A stretch of DNA of 64,000 bases from Solanum dulcamara (taxonomy: Eukaryota; Streptophyta; Magnoliopsida; Solanales; Solanaceae), in assembly GCF_947179165.1 (NCBI RefSeq), contig NC_077239.1, positions 65,943,134-66,007,133 of the forward strand. Direction: 5' to 3'. Of this stretch, positions 33,915-46,204 are shown in pieces. Made by a program: the position numbers and the translations under genes. The notes beneath the pieces are model-generated. The model did not search any database. It saw nothing but the letters and a program-made list of their open reading frames with translations, and was not told the DNA's origin. Every line of letters starts with the position of its first letter. Position 1 is the stretch's first letter.

Positions 33915-35232
33915 ATGCCTCCAAGGAGAATCCCCACAAGATTGAATATCAATGAGGAGCAACAAAATCCTCAAGTTACAAATAACCCTTGAATGAGCAA
34001 GTCTCTCACATGGAGTTTTGGGCCATATTTTAAGTGTTTTCCTAAGCCATATCCACTCAAGCTAATAGGGATGTTATAGCTCTCATGAATCCAAATGTGG
34101 GTATGATGTCTAGTCGAGTTTGTGATTTCATCCGCATGAACCCTCCCGAGTTTTATGGCTTTAAGGTGTACGAGGATCCATAAAATTTATTGAGGGTATT
34201 TCTAAGATTAGTCCAGTGGAAAAGACAGACTTGACAGTGTATCAAATCAAGGGGGTTGCCCAAGTTTGGTATAATCAATGGAAGAGTGGAAGAGGTAGAG
34301 ATGATGGTCCCATTGATTGAGAAGAGTTCTAGAGTACTTTCATTGACAGTTTCTTTTCTTTGGAGTTAAGGGAAGCTAAGATGCAAGATTTCATCAATTT
34401 GCGACAAGGTAATATGAGTGTGAGGGAGCATGCCCTCAAGTTCACTAAATTGTCAAAATATGCTCCTTTTATGGTTGCCAATCCTAGAGCCCATATAAGC
34501 AAGTTTGTTTCAGGCATGCCAAACTTGGTGGTTAAAGAGTGTAGAACCTCTACGCTAATAAAGTAGATGGATATCTCTAGGCTCATGATATATGCCGAGA
34601 AAATAGAGGAAGAAAATTTGAAGGAGAGGTATAGAATGGAATCCAAGAGGGCTTGAACCAATGGTGGTGAATTTTCATATGATAATTCGAGAAATAGTAG
34701 TCGTTCTCAATTTCTCCAAAGTTACTCCAACCAAAATTCTTCTAACACTCCTCCTCTAAAGTTCAACAAAGATAAGGCATTTAAGCCTCAAGGAGAAGCC
34801 CTGAGTGGTCAACATATTCCCCTATGCAAGAAGTGTGAGAAGAAACATATAGGGGAATGTCTAGCGGGTTCAGGTTCTTGCTTTAGTTTTGGAAAGACAG
34901 GTCACCAAGTGAAGGATTGTCCTTCGAGTGCTACTAGAGGTGGAGATGGCCGACCCAAGACTCAGCCTCAGATAACTATAGGACGATCGGCTCATCATAG
35001 TACTACTTCAGGTGGCGGTTAATGCCAAAATATATTTTATGCCTTACAAACTCGTCAGGAGTTAGAGGATTCCCCCGATTTTGTGATTAGTATGTTGAAA
35101 GTCTTTGAGTTTGATGTTTATGCATTGTAAGATCCGGGTGCTACTCTATCATTTGTTATTTCTTATCTTGCTATGAATTATTTTGTTAGTCTCAAGATCT
35201 TGTTAGAGCCTTTTCGGTCTATACTCCTGAAC
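33915..35232 (+). pseudogene. gag and start of protease, Gypsy family C, decayed
   Basis: ATG at 33915 starts MPPRRIPTRLNINEEQQ, followed by frame changes to about 34170. From 34176 a frame with stops gives VYQIKGVAQVWYNQWKSGRG, LREAKMQDFINLRQGNMSV and KFVSGMPNLVVKEC, the retroelement gag domain. A zinc knuckle near 34880 reads CFSFGKTGHQVKDC, so the second Cys is replaced by Phe. The protease motif DPGATLSF follows at about 35130, and then the sequence breaks into a LINE near 35232. Stops in the gag include two likely TGG changes (D*EEF*STF), a likely CAG to TAG before MDISRL and a likely CGA to TGA after SKRA. Confidence 0.82.
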
Positions 35233-37660
35233 TTATCAAGAAAATCCAAAACAAGCTACAGGTGTGGAAAGGTAAAGTGTTATCTTTTGGGGGGGAAATT
35301 GTATTGATTAATCGTGTTCTTTAGAGTATCCCAATCTATCTGCTATCTGCCATCTATCTTCCTAAATGGGTTATTCATGATATTCATAGAATGTTTGCAA
35401 AGTATCTATGGAACTCTAAGGAAAAAGGCAGAGCTAAGCACTAGATAGCTTGGTATGATGTTTGTTTTCTAAAGGAGGATGAGGTTCTTGATTTCAAATC
35501 TTTATTTGATGTGTCTAAGGCTTTATTTACTAAGCTATGGTGGAATTTTTGAACTACTAACTCTGTATGGTCTAACTTAATATGGAATAAGTATTGTAAA
35601 AGGATCAAACAAAATGTGGTGGAATGGAACAATGGGTCTTTAGTATGGAAGCCTATGCTGCAAGCAAGAGATGTTTTTATCAGAAAATCTAGTGAAAACC
35701 TAGAGGAGGGTATTCTAGTGTTTGGTTTGATAATTGAACTCAACTAGGGAATCTTCATTTTTATATGCCTGGTAACCATAATTATGATCTGTTAGAAGAA
35801 GTGAAGCAATTGAGGACAGAGGATGGTTAGAATGAAGCTTTACTGACTGATAGTTTCAATGAGGAAGTGGTTAACCACATTCAGGAGGTGTTGGGGAATC
35901 TACAAATGAGTGATACTAGAGACAAACCTTGGTGGATGCTTACAGGGTCTGGTGGCTTTTCTGTTAAGAGTGCATGGGATATTTTAGACAAATGAGGATC
36001 TTCATAAAGATATTATGGTTATTTTGGAGAAAGGTCTACCAGTTAAAGTGTCTTTTTTTATGTGGAGAATTTTGCATAAGAGAACCCCAATTGGTGGAGT
36101 TCTTATAAGAATGAGAATTGCAGACTCTGTACATTGTTGTTGTTGCAATAAAAATGTACATGAGACCTTTGATCATTTATTCATCAACTGCAATGTGTCA
36201 AATAGTGTGTGGAAAATCTTTGCAGAGGCTGTTGGGATTCATGGACCTTTTGTACAACTTAAACAAGTAATTGAGTTATGGTGAAAGGCTGTGTGTGTGG
36301 TCAAACTCAAACATGTGTTCAAATTTGAGCCTTCTATCATTATTTGGCACATATGGAAGAGGATAAACATAATTAAACATGGAAGTAATATGTCCAAAAT
36401 GGCTATGATCATGAGTATAAATAGGCACTTGGTATGGTTTCCAAACTAAGATACCCATGGATGGTAGATATACCTAATTCAGGTCTAGTTTTGGTTAGAA
36501 TTTTAGAAGAATATTCACCTGTCATTTGGAGCAAAGTTGTAATGTGGAAAGCTCCTAATAACAATTGCTATAAGTTCTATACAAATGGTGTTAGTAGGAT
36601 TAATCCTGGGCCTGCTTCTCTAGCTTTTTGTATCAGGAATTGGGAAGGAGATCTGGTCTATGCTGAAGCAAGAAGCATCAGAGAATGTTTAGTCATTGAA
36701 GCATAAATAAAAGCTATTAGGAATGGATTAGAATATTGTCTGTCTAAAGGCCTAATTCCTTTAACTATTGAGACTGACTCGTTAATTGCAAAGAAGATTT
36801 TAAATGGAGTGTGGGAAGTACCCTGGCTGATATATGTTGATACAAGAAGTATGAAAGATATGATGCATAAGGGAAAAGTGGAGATTAAGCATATATACAA
36901 AGAAGGAAACAACCTGGCTGATTTTTTCACTAACTAGGCTTTTAGTTTTGCAGATAAAAATGTGCAACAATTCCATAATATTAAAGAACTCCCATAGAAG
37001 GCAGGATCAATTCTATTGCTAGAGAAAAACAAATGCCCTAGTCTAAGAATCAAAATATTCCAAAATAGGGCTTCAAGCTGAGTAGATGAAGATATGAACT
37101 AGCATGTACAAGTATTCTGAGATATCATGGAGATAAAAAACACAGGCATAACCATTAGTTTCTACAATTTGATAGGAATTTGGTTCGAACTCATACCTTG
37201 GATCCAAGAGCTCTTGCAGTGTTATTAGCTCATTGAGCTCAGTCTGCAGAGTTTGAAGAACCATGGTTTTGATCTTGAAACCATTTTATGTTTTTTGAAG
37301 GTTGTATATCCTTTGTTGAGTTCGTGTCCTTTTTTGTGTTGAAGAAGTCTTCACTGAGTCGACTCTATGGAATTTGTGAGACCTGTGAATGCCCAGTATG
37401 GAAGTCCCTCAAACTCTTGAGAATTTTACTGAAATCAGCTTGTTGATGCAGCCCGCCGGTGGTGTTCGTTGCTGAAGAAGATGGTCAGAATATTTAGATC
37501 CCTTTTTGTTTCCTTTTTAGTTCATTTCCTTTCTAGTTGTTTCTTGATTTGGATTATTTTATTTATGTTGCTTTTGGACCCAGTTTTTATTGGGAAAATA
37601 TGTGTTTTTTGCTTTTCTTTCCGTTAATAAAATGGGCCCTACCAGATTTGGACAAAAAAA
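35233..37660 (+). mobile_element. 5'-truncated LINE (L1-type), 3' half
   Basis: Open pieces in several frames give the end of a LINE polyprotein. The RT C-terminal region has LSFGGEIVLINRVL, YLLSAIYLPKWV and MFAKYLWNS. A zinc-binding RT-associated domain at 36015-36284 has VSFFMWRILHKRTPIGG and the CCCCN...HETFDHLFINC pattern. An RNase H domain at 36434-36930 has MWKAPNNNCYKFYTNGVS, where Asn replaces the usual Asp. It ends EGNNLADFF. The 3' UTR seems to run to 37653 with TAATAAAATGGGCCC just before a short A run (37653-37660). Many stops. No target duplication found. Confidence 0.75.
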
Positions 37661-37844
37661 ATTAGTTTTTAAAGAATTTTGGAAGAAAATAATGGAATAA
37701 ATTGATAAAGAATCGTTAGAGGAACTTACCCAAACCAAATTTTTGCAGGGATTCACTTCAAAATTGCCTCTCTCAAGCACCAAACTGAGAAAGAAAGGTG
37801 GGATATGAAAAATGGGAAGAATTTTGAAAGTTGACACTTTTCAG
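37661..37844. other. Short unassigned stretch
   Basis: AT-rich sequence between the LINE 3' end and the next LTR remnant; nothing recognised. Confidence 0.4.
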
Positions 37845-38629
37845 GGATGAAAAGCACATCACAAGTTACTAACTCTCACGATCGCAAAGCACCAGAGAGA
37901 CCACCTATCAAGATAGCGGACCTACCTTTCACGACGCGAAACACACTGAGAAAAGTGGTCCATCGCGATCGCATGACCTCCAGTCGCGATTGTGAAGCTT
38001 CCAAGATCAACATATCGCAATCACATGACTTCAGGTCACGATAGTGATGAACCAAACCAGCCTGCACCAGAACCAGCAGATCAACAAGAATTCAACTAAA
38101 AATGTCTCTAAATAGACCTTCGAAAATTGTTTGGGTTCCGATAAAAATAAAACGGATACGCTACCCTGTAAAATTGTCATTCCAGACTCAATGAGATCTT
38201 ATTTCGAAGCAATCTCTGGAGTTTTCCCTTATCCGAATGGGTCTTTGAATTTCCAAGAAAAAAATTATTATTATCAAAATATCCTCACGGACCTCCTCTT
38301 AGGCCTAAAATTTCAACTTCTCACCTAAACATCCAAAATACAACCTATGGTCTCGGAGGCCTAACCAACCATCCTACTAGACCAAACTCAACGTTGGACG
38401 CAATGAAACTAACAGATTCACCATTCGGTGCTCGAACCCCAAAATATTGATCAAAGTCAACTATCTCATTATAACAAACTCAAAAGACTCAAAATTACCA
38501 AAATCTCACCCCTCGATCACATCGAGGACTACACTAACCACCCCGACATCACATACTAAGCATGAAAACACTAAGGAAAAGGGGAAATAGTCATTTCACA
38601 TATAAAAGTAATTTCTTAGGGATGTTATA
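37845..38629 (-). mobile_element. Gypsy LTR remnant (minus strand)
   Basis: The right edge GGATGTTATA reads TATAACATCC on the minus strand, a decayed TGTAACA-type LTR start. Near 37876-38045 are repeated CGCGATCGCATGAC, CACGATCGCAAAG and CGCGATTGTGAAG words, the GC-rich motif set also seen near 2000-2030 in family B (CACGATCGTGGGCC, CACAATCGCGAAGG). The open frames here come from this repeat and are not genes. Confidence 0.5.
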
Positions 38630-38804
38630 GTACATCCTGATCTCCTTCTTGCATCAAGGTCCATGACTTTCACCTAGAGTACGTGAGATAGCTGCTAGTT
38701 GCTTCGGTAGGCGTCACATACCTTTTACTTATGTCTTAATCTATTCTAGATATGAAGACATTCAGACTTGTATTTTGTTTGAATCTATATTGTTCTAGTG
38801 GTTT
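38630..38804. other. Repeat-like flank of the MITE
   Basis: Non-coding. Together with 39489-39600 it looks like leader or 3' UTR sequence of a Gypsy element into which the MITE at 38813 inserted. Confidence 0.35.
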
Positions 38805-38812
38805 GTACATGT
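38805..38812. repeat. 8-bp target duplication, left copy (GTACATGT)
   Basis: GTACATGT precedes the MITE; the right copy at 39481-39488 is GTACACGT, one transition different. Confidence 0.8.
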
Positions 38813-39480
38813 TAGGGCTGTACAGGGCAAACCGATAAACCGCACCAAACCGACAAACCGAACCAAACCGAAAAAAATACCCAACTAGTGGTTTGGTTTG
38901 ACTTGGTTTGGTGTTTGGAAAAAAAACCCGACCATTATAGGGTTGGTTTGATTTTAACTAAAAAAAGTCAAACCGAACCCAAACCGACCCGATTATAGAT
39001 ATACTACTTTTAAATTATGTTATACATAAAAATATTTATTAAAATGTAATTTATTAAAATGTAATTTATAAATATTTTTTAAAATTTTTTCATAATTTTT
39101 ATTTTCTTTCTTACATTTAGATTTGGACTTGAGAAACCCATCTAAATAATATACAAAAAAAGCCCATCTTATAAAGTTATATTATAAAGTTAATACTTCA
39201 AATAGTGTTCTGCCTCCATCTTATATGTTGATATTTTGTACTAAAACTCTTTTTAAGAAGCACTGCTCTGTGCTTTTTATTAGATACTATGAAAAACCCG
39301 AGAAACTCAAAAAAACCCGAAAAACCCCAAAAAATCCGAAAAAATCCGAAAAAGCCAAAAAAAATTGATATCGAAAAACCCGACTTTTATTGGTTTGGTT
39401 TATAGATTTAATAATCCGACACAAATGATTTGATTTGATTTGTAAAAAATCTGAACCAACCCGGTCCATGTACACCCCTA
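38813..39480. mobile_element. hAT-like MITE with 8-bp target duplication
   Basis: 668 bp. Left end TAGGGCTGTACAGGGC; right end read inward TAGGGGTGTACATGGACC. Subterminal regions are filled with AAACCGA and GGTTTGG words in both orientations, so the ends can fold. No transposase. The 8-bp duplication with one mismatch and the TAGGG ends fit the hAT superfamily. The middle is AT-rich; CCCGAAAAA words repeat near 39290-39375. Confidence 0.85.
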
Positions 39481-39488
39481 GTACACGT
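39481..39488. repeat. 8-bp target duplication, right copy (GTACACGT)
   Basis: See 38805-38812. Confidence 0.8.
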
Positions 39489-41746
39489 GACACCATATTT
39501 TGGGAAGAGTTTTGTCTATTTATGTTAAAGTTTATGCGTAATGTAGTTCTTAGACTCTTTACTTTCTTGTCTTTTCCGCCTTTACCCTCGTAGAAAATGA
39601 CATGCGCCGTCACACTCGATTTTTTAACTGTGACAATTAATTAAATTTGAGAATAAACAAACGTGTTCCACATAAGAACACAACTAAGACTTCAAGCTTT
39701 CACACTGTATTCAAAGCGATCAGTGGGCAATCTTGCGAGGCAAGAAAACATTATAATTCTCTACAAATGAATCCAACTCACTCAGTGGAAAACATTGTAA
39801 ATTCTTATTAATTCTTTTGATTTATGAGGAAAAACTTTAACGAGGAAATTTGTGACATGGTTTATATATATGAAGTACTAGTATATGAAGCATAATTTAT
39901 TTCCCTAATATATACCTCCTTGAACTTTGAACGAAATCCAAACGACCCATCTTAACTTAATTAGAATTTTATTGCCTCGTTAAACTATTTAAAAATAGAA
40001 TAAATACACCCTAAAATATGACTTGGTACAAAGAGTGTGCACACTCTCTTGAATGCAAGGTATGAGTGAAAAAATTGGACACATGTCATTTTTTAATCGG
40101 TAAATTTATAATTGGTTTGTACACATAATCATCAATATTAAAACTTATATATATTTGATTATTTTCATTTATTTTTATGTAAAATATTTATTTTAATTTC
40201 TTCCTCACTTTAAACTTTTTATTTTTTTTCCTTCATTAATTTCTTGTCTTTCCACTTTTTATTTTTTAAAAAAACTTATGTGATTTTTTTAAAAAATAAT
40301 TAAAAAGTGTCCTTTAATTTTAACGTTTTAATTTTTTGTGTGTTTTATTGATTTTTCCACTTATTTTGATATCCATTCAAAATTAGCTTATTTTAAATAC
40401 AAGGCATTTATAATTAAATTTGAAATCAAATCAAAAGGAAAGACAAAGAAAATAAAAAGAGTAAATAAAATCAATAGAAAAGACAATGAATGAAGGTAAA
40501 AAATAATTATAAAAAGTTTAACTACAAGGAATTTTCTTTTAAAAAAACTATGTATATTAATTTAATTTAAATACAAGATAAAGAAAATAAAAAGATTGAA
40601 ATGGAGAGGGAGAATCCAATTTGAAGTAATGTCTGGTTGTCTTATACCCAAGTAAATTAGAAGTCACATTTTTGATGTCTAAAGAAGAGATAAACTTGAT
40701 ATAGGTAAAGAGGAGTTTCTTCTTGTGTGCATTTCTGTATCATTCTTTAATATCAAATTTTATATGTAACAATTCATCATTATTTTGAGCGCCTTCAAAA
40801 GCAGTATTATTCTTTAGGAAAAATACCTAAATTGATTAAACTTAATAAATATTTTTAAAATATGTTTCAGTTAAATTCCTCTTTATATATATATATATAT
40901 ATTTTGGAATAATTATTCATTTCTAAAATGTCATTTTTGCTTTGTTCATTTAAAAATGCCATCAGCATCCTGATGAAGATTCTGTACATTATGATATAAA
41001 TTCAATTGAGAAATGAAAAAATATCCTGCATAGCTAGACATATGTCATAATGTTTGCTTATCTAAAGAAAATTCACAATTTTTCCATGAATTCTCTCAAG
41101 ATAAAACTATATCCTCTTGATCCAAGGTTGTAATATTAATTCATACAGTTTTTCCATAGTACATCATCCCCTCTTAAGTAATTATACATAACACATTGTA
41201 TCTAAAAATTTTCTTTGCGAATAACCCGCCAATTAACATTTCAGTCTCATGATAAAAATCTCTAATCATCTAATTAAGAAGCAATGTTAGATACCTACAT
41301 ATATACGATTGGTATCCTTCTCCCCTGTGTGACTCAAGGCAATCCACAACTTATTATCATATATCCCCACCATTCAAACTTTTTTCTCCTTCCATCAATA
41401 TTGATCTTAAGGCGCTTTAATCCAATTTATATGGTCAATAGCCATTCGAGTGTCTTTCTAATTAAATTAATAAATTATGTTAAATGTTAACAATCAAAAT
41501 TTGTAGAGTGTTAAAAACATTTACATGTATAATTCTAGGAATAAAATTATAGACTTGACAGAAAAATATCACAACATTTCAAGAAAACAACATCTATTCA
41601 CAGAATATAAGATAATCATTCCAAAATGGAAAAGCTAATGTCGAATGTATAATAACTTTAACAAACCATAGTGAACACTGCTAACTGCTACACAACAATC
41701 CAAGCATCAGAGACAATAAGAGTCTCATCATTAATCACAAAAATAT
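39489..41746. other. AT-rich intergenic DNA
   Basis: No supported gene. There is a short (AT)n run near 40886-40902 and long A/T-rich stretches at 40140-40560. Nothing else recognised. Confidence 0.6.
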
Positions 41747-42009
41747 TTAAAATAAAATACAAAAAAATGTAGTTTGATAGTCCAATTTTCTAGTTCCACG
41801 ATTCAAGGAAGCAAAACTTTCTACGAACAAAATGGATAAATCTGTAGCAGACAATATTTGATTCAAGGTGCACTTATTCACTTCTTTTTTCCACTTATTG
41901 TATTCTAGAAAACCACCATTGTTTTCCTCCAGAAAATATTCTCCTTTTCTTTCAAATATATTATATCATCTAGATAGCAATTGTGATTCTCAAACCCAAT
42001 GAATGAGCC
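41747..42009 (-). pseudogene. F-box gene, C-terminal part, split off by a Copia element
   Basis: Read on the minus strand from the Copia edge, the frame continues the upstream piece (46513-47446) as GSFIGFENHNCYLDDIIYLK, then after a 1-nt frame change as NGGFLEYNKWKKEV and ATDLSILFVESFASLNRGT, ending at a TAA (41747-41749). The YVESLVSLN-like ending is typical of the C-terminus of plant F-box proteins with an F-box-associated domain. The joint with the other half is exact if one copy of the GAGCC duplication is removed: the codons for KIPILGS run straight into FIGFENH. The gene was therefore collinear here when the element inserted. Confidence 0.75.
42005..42009. repeat. Copia target-site duplication, left copy (GAGCC)
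   Basis: GAGCC before the LTR start TGTTGAAAG, repeated exactly at 46513-46517. Confidence 0.9.
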
Positions 42010-42318
42010 TGTTGAAAGTAATGCCTCAAAAGCTGAAGATTATTTGCACTTTCTGTTATCTCTCAAAATACAATTTAAAAGTAAGATTAAATTCACATAA
42101 ATGAGGCTGCTATGTTGTGTAGAATCTGATTTAGTCTGCTACTATTTTTTAGGCTTTAGTTATTGGAGATAATCTTAACTTACTCTACTCATTTTCTTTA
42201 GCTTTTATAGTTATGAATTCATGTATTTATATGGCAGTCAGTATTTCAAAAAAGAAGTGATTTAACTTAGTTATCTGTTCTTTTTCTTTCTTTGTCGATA
42301 TCTATTTTTTCTCCTACA
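42010..42318 (+). repeat. 5' LTR of the Copia element
   Basis: 309 bp, TGTTGAAAGTAATGCC to TTTCTCCTACA. A TATA-like word (GTATTTATATGGC) lies near 42224-42236. Confidence 0.92.
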
Positions 42319-42320
42319 TA

Positions 42321-42333
42321 TTGGTATGAGAGC
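42321..42333 (+). promoter_or_regulatory. Primer-binding site (tRNA-iMet, one mismatch)
   Basis: TTGGTATGAGAGC, two bases after the LTR; the family consensus is TGGTATCAGAGC. Confidence 0.75.
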
Positions 42334-42443
42334 ATTGCCATCTTGAGGGACCTGTGAAAAGAAAGTAAACCATATAAAATTATTCTTTGAACTATTATCT
42401 TAAATAGTTTATAGAAAATGAATTCTTAAACAATCAATTAGAA

Positions 42444-43320
42444 TGACGGTTCATCTTGAAGCCTTGGATCTCTGAGAAGAAGTAGAAGAGGACTATGAAG
42501 TAACTCAACTCAGTAATAATCCAACAATGAACCAGATTAAAAATCTTAAGGAGAATGAGATAAGGAAAGCCAAAGCTAAAGCTTCCTTTTTCTCTGCAGT
42601 ATCCCTTTCAATTCATACCAAAATTGTGCAAATGAACTCTGCTGTAGAAATTTGGGAGTATCTCAAAAAAGAATATCAAGAAAATGAAAGAGTGCAGAAT
42701 ATGCAAGTGCTGAATCTGATTCGAGAAGTTCAAATAAAGAGAATGAAAGAATCAAAAACTATAAAAGATTAAGCATACCAGCTTCTCGACTTGGCCAACA
42801 AGGTGAGATTCTTTGGTAAGGATTCACTAATGAAAGAATTGTTCAAAAAATTCTTGTTACACTTCCTAAGAAATATGAAGCCACAATTTCTTCTTTAGAG
42901 AATTCTAAAGATCTGCCAGGCGTTACCTTGGCAGAACTTGTTAAAGTTTTGCCGTCATTGGACCAAAGGAGAATAATAAGGAAAGAAGATTTTGTTGAAG
43001 GTGCTTTTCAAGCTAAATCACAAAAGAACTAGTCAAACAATTAAGAAAAAAGAACAAGAAGCAAAGGCCGAGCAATAATTACACCAATCAGGGAGGATGT
43101 CAGCCACTCTACCCTTATTGCAAAAAGACAAATCACTTTCAACAAAAATATTGGTGGAGACCAGATGTCAAGTGCAACAAATGTTGTCAACTAGGCCATG
43201 TGGAGACGGTATGCAAGTCACAATCACAATAGAAAAAAAGCTAAGGCTACTGTAAATCAATATCAAGAAGAGCAATTGTTTGTAGCAACTTATTCTCTAG
43301 CAAAAACACTTCTGAAAGTT
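42444..43320 (+). pseudogene. Copia gag region, decayed
   Basis: The best open piece (42527-42772) reads as Copia gag: KAKASFFSAVSLSIHTKIV, SAVEIWEYLKKEYQ, LIREVQIKRMKESKTIKD. It is followed by a TAA and then, in shifting frames, by gag-end and zinc-knuckle-like sequence near 43110-43210 (the CNKC and CGHVE region is broken). Upstream of 42527 several stops precede it, and the original start is unclear. Confidence 0.75.
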
Positions 43321-44608
43321 GGTTAATTGATAATGGATGCACAAATCATATGATCAGTGACCAAGCGCTCCTTAAAAATCTAGATAGATCTTTATTTCCA
43401 AAGTCAAAATTGGAAATGGAGAGTATCTCGATGCGAGAGGAGGAAGAACAATTGCAATTGAAAGTTTTATAGGTTTGAAACTTATAACTGATGTTCTTTT
43501 TGTTTTTGATCTTGATCAAAACCTCTGAAGTGTTGAACAACTACTTGAAAATGGTTTGAAAGTGTTGTTTGAAGTAAAATCATGTGTAATCATGGGTGCT
43601 GATAATAAGGAGATGTTCAAGGTCAAGATGAGAGGTAAAAGGTTTTCCTTGAACCTATTAGACGAGGAGAAAGAAGCAGTTGTTCAGTTGAAAAATAACT
43701 CAAAATTATGGCACAAAAGACTCAGACATTTTCATCATGATGCTATACTCTTCATGAAAGAAAATCAACTAGTAGAAGGTCTCCCAAGCCTTGAGAAGAA
43801 CATACCTGCTTGTGAAGCTTGTCACTACGGGAAGCAAACAAGGCTTCCTTTTCAGAATTCATCATGTAGGGAAAATCAAAAGCTGCAAATTATTCACACG
43901 GATGTAGGAGGACCTCAGAAAATACTATCTTTAAATAATAATAAGTACTACATTGCCTCTATTAATGATTGTACCAGATATTGTTGGATTTACTTCTTGT
44001 TTTTTAAATTTGAGGTCGCTGATGTATTCTAGAAATGTAAAGCTTTTGAGGAAAATCAGAGTGGTTGCAGAATTCAGATGATAAGAATAGTTAATGAAAT
44101 CGAGCATACTTTAGAAAAATTCAACAAGTTTTATAATGAAGCAGGATTTAAGCGTCAGCTAACAACATCCTATATTCCTTAATAAAACGGAGTAGCGGAA
44201 AGGAAAAATAAGAAGATAATGGAGATAAAAAGCTATCTGCTCCATGAGAAAGGATTGCTAAAGAAATTTTGGGTTAGAGCTGCAAATACTGCAGTTATTT
44301 TGCTAAATAGATTGCCAACTAAGCCTTGCAAAAGAAGACACCATTTGAGGCTTATTGGCTGCAAACCTTTGCTAACAAACCTGAAAATATTTGGTTGTCT
44401 TTATTTTTCTTATGTACCTCAAGTGAAAAGAAATAAGTTGGATAAGATGGTTGAACCTAGAATATTTTTAGGATACAACCATCTCCAAAAAGTTTATAGG
44501 AATCTCAAAATAAGAAAATCAGTGTTAGCAAGGATGTCAAGTTCGTGGAAAATGACACTTGAAGCTGGCAAGATGATGAAAAGCAAAAAAAATAGAATTT
44601 CTAGATGA
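43321..44608 (+). pseudogene. Copia protease remnant and integrase
   Basis: 43556-44032 holds the GAG-pre-integrase region (KLWHKRLRHFHHDAI) and the HHCC zinc module (HFHHDA...CEACHYGK), then IHTDVGGPQ with the first catalytic Asp and INDCTRYCWIYFL. After a stop near 44032 the frame gives LTTSYIP*QNGVAERKN, where the usual Q after P has become TAA, including the catalytic Glu. 44219-44608 then gives KKFWVRAANTAVILLNR and FGCLYFSYVPQVKRNKL. The protease D-G-A motif upstream is not readable. Confidence 0.82.
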
Positions 44609-46195
44609 AGATTTTGATGATGTACTTGTTAGAGGCACAAGAACACTTTATGATAAATATCAAAGGTGTAATGTTGCAATTTTAGAACCAAGAGAATCTA
44701 TGGAGGCTGCTAAGTATGAGAAATGGAGATATGCAATGCAGGAGGAGCTCAAAATGAAAGAAAAGAACAATACATGAGAGCTGGTTGATAGACCATCGCA
44801 CATGAAGGCTATTAGAGTCATCGGGTTTATAGAACAAAGCTCAATCCTTATGGTTCTATAAACAAGTACAAGGTCAGGCTGGTTGCAAAAGCGTACACAC
44901 AAATGTTTGGAGTAGATTTTTCAGAAACTTTTGTTGATGTCGCCCGTTTGAATACGATAAGAATGTTGTTAGCTTTAGCCATTAAATGGGGATGGAAGAT
45001 CCACCATTTGATATGAAATCAACTTTCCTCAATGGCTACCTTGAAGAAGAAATCTTTGTAGAACAATCTAAAGTTTTTTTCTCAACGACAAAGAAGAAAA
45101 AATGCACTTTCTAAAGAAGACATTGTATGCTTTAAAACAAGCTCATGGAGCTTGGTACAACATAATTGATGCCCATCTTCTGAGATTAGGCTTTCAAAAA
45201 TGTCTTAGTGAGTCTACTCTCTATATTAGAAAAGAAGATTCCGATTTAACCATTGTATCTTTGTGTGTAGATGATGTGCCAATTTGAAGTAGCAATTTGG
45301 ACTTGATCAAATTGTTAAAGATTGAAATGATGGAAGTTTATGAGATGACAGACCTTGGTGAAATGTTCTACTTTCTTGGAATCAAAATTCAGTAAAAAGA
45401 CATGAGATCTTCATATGCCAGTAGAATATGCTAAAGAAATTCTCATAAAATCCAAAATGAAAGAATGCAAGTCTATAACAACTCCTATGAATCAAAAGGA
45501 GAATTTTTGCAAAAGAAGATGGAGTTGAAAAGGTTGATGAAGGACTTTATAGGAGCCTGATAGGTTGCCTAGGGTACTTGACTACAAAGAGGCCAGATAT
45601 TCTTTATATTATGAGTTTACTTTAAAGATATATGCATTGTGCTAGCGAATTCATTTTCCAGAATCTAAACATGATTAAATATGTTAAAAGTACTGCAAAT
45701 TTTGGCATAATTTTTTTAAAAAATCAGATTTTTAGCTTCTTCAATTTTTTGACAGTGGTTGGGCTGGTAGCTCAGATGATATAAGAAGCACCTCAGGTTA
45801 CTGTTTTAATTTTGATTCTGGAATGCTCTCTTGGTTTTCAAAGAAGCAAGATATTGTGGCTCAATCTACAGCTAAAACAGAGTGCATTGCAGCTGCATCA
45901 GCTGTGAATCAAACTTTTTGGATTTGGAGGTTGCTGACAGATTTGTACATGGAGCAAAAGAAGAGGGACTGAAATCTTTGTTGATAATCAAGCTGCAATT
46001 TCAACTGTAAATAATTTTGTTTCACATGGAAAGACAAAACATTTCAATATAAAGTTTTATTTCTCGAGGGAGGTGCAAAAGAATGGGGACATAGACTTAA
46101 TGTTGATTTTCAGAATGGTGATATTTTAATTAAGGCTCTACCTAGAGCAAGATTTGAGTTTCTCAAAAGAAGACTTGGTGTTGCTACTTTGAGTC
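44609..46195 (+). pseudogene. Copia reverse transcriptase and RNase H, decayed
   Basis: In shifting frames: [20 protein letters not shown] near 44915, LKKTLYALKQAHGAWYN near 45104-45160, then CVDDVPI, a variant of the catalytic YVDD, near 45265-45287. RNase H follows with stops (a DNQAA-like VDNQAAISTVNN near 45975 and HFNIKF). Several single-base frameshifts and stops break it. No functional polymerase can be made. Confidence 0.82.
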
Positions 46196-46204
46196 AAGGA
46201 GGAG

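Noticed and set aside
37847..38067. Open frames on both strands with Arg/Ser-rich text
   Set aside because: Come from CGATCGC-type repeat words of an LTR remnant; no domain.
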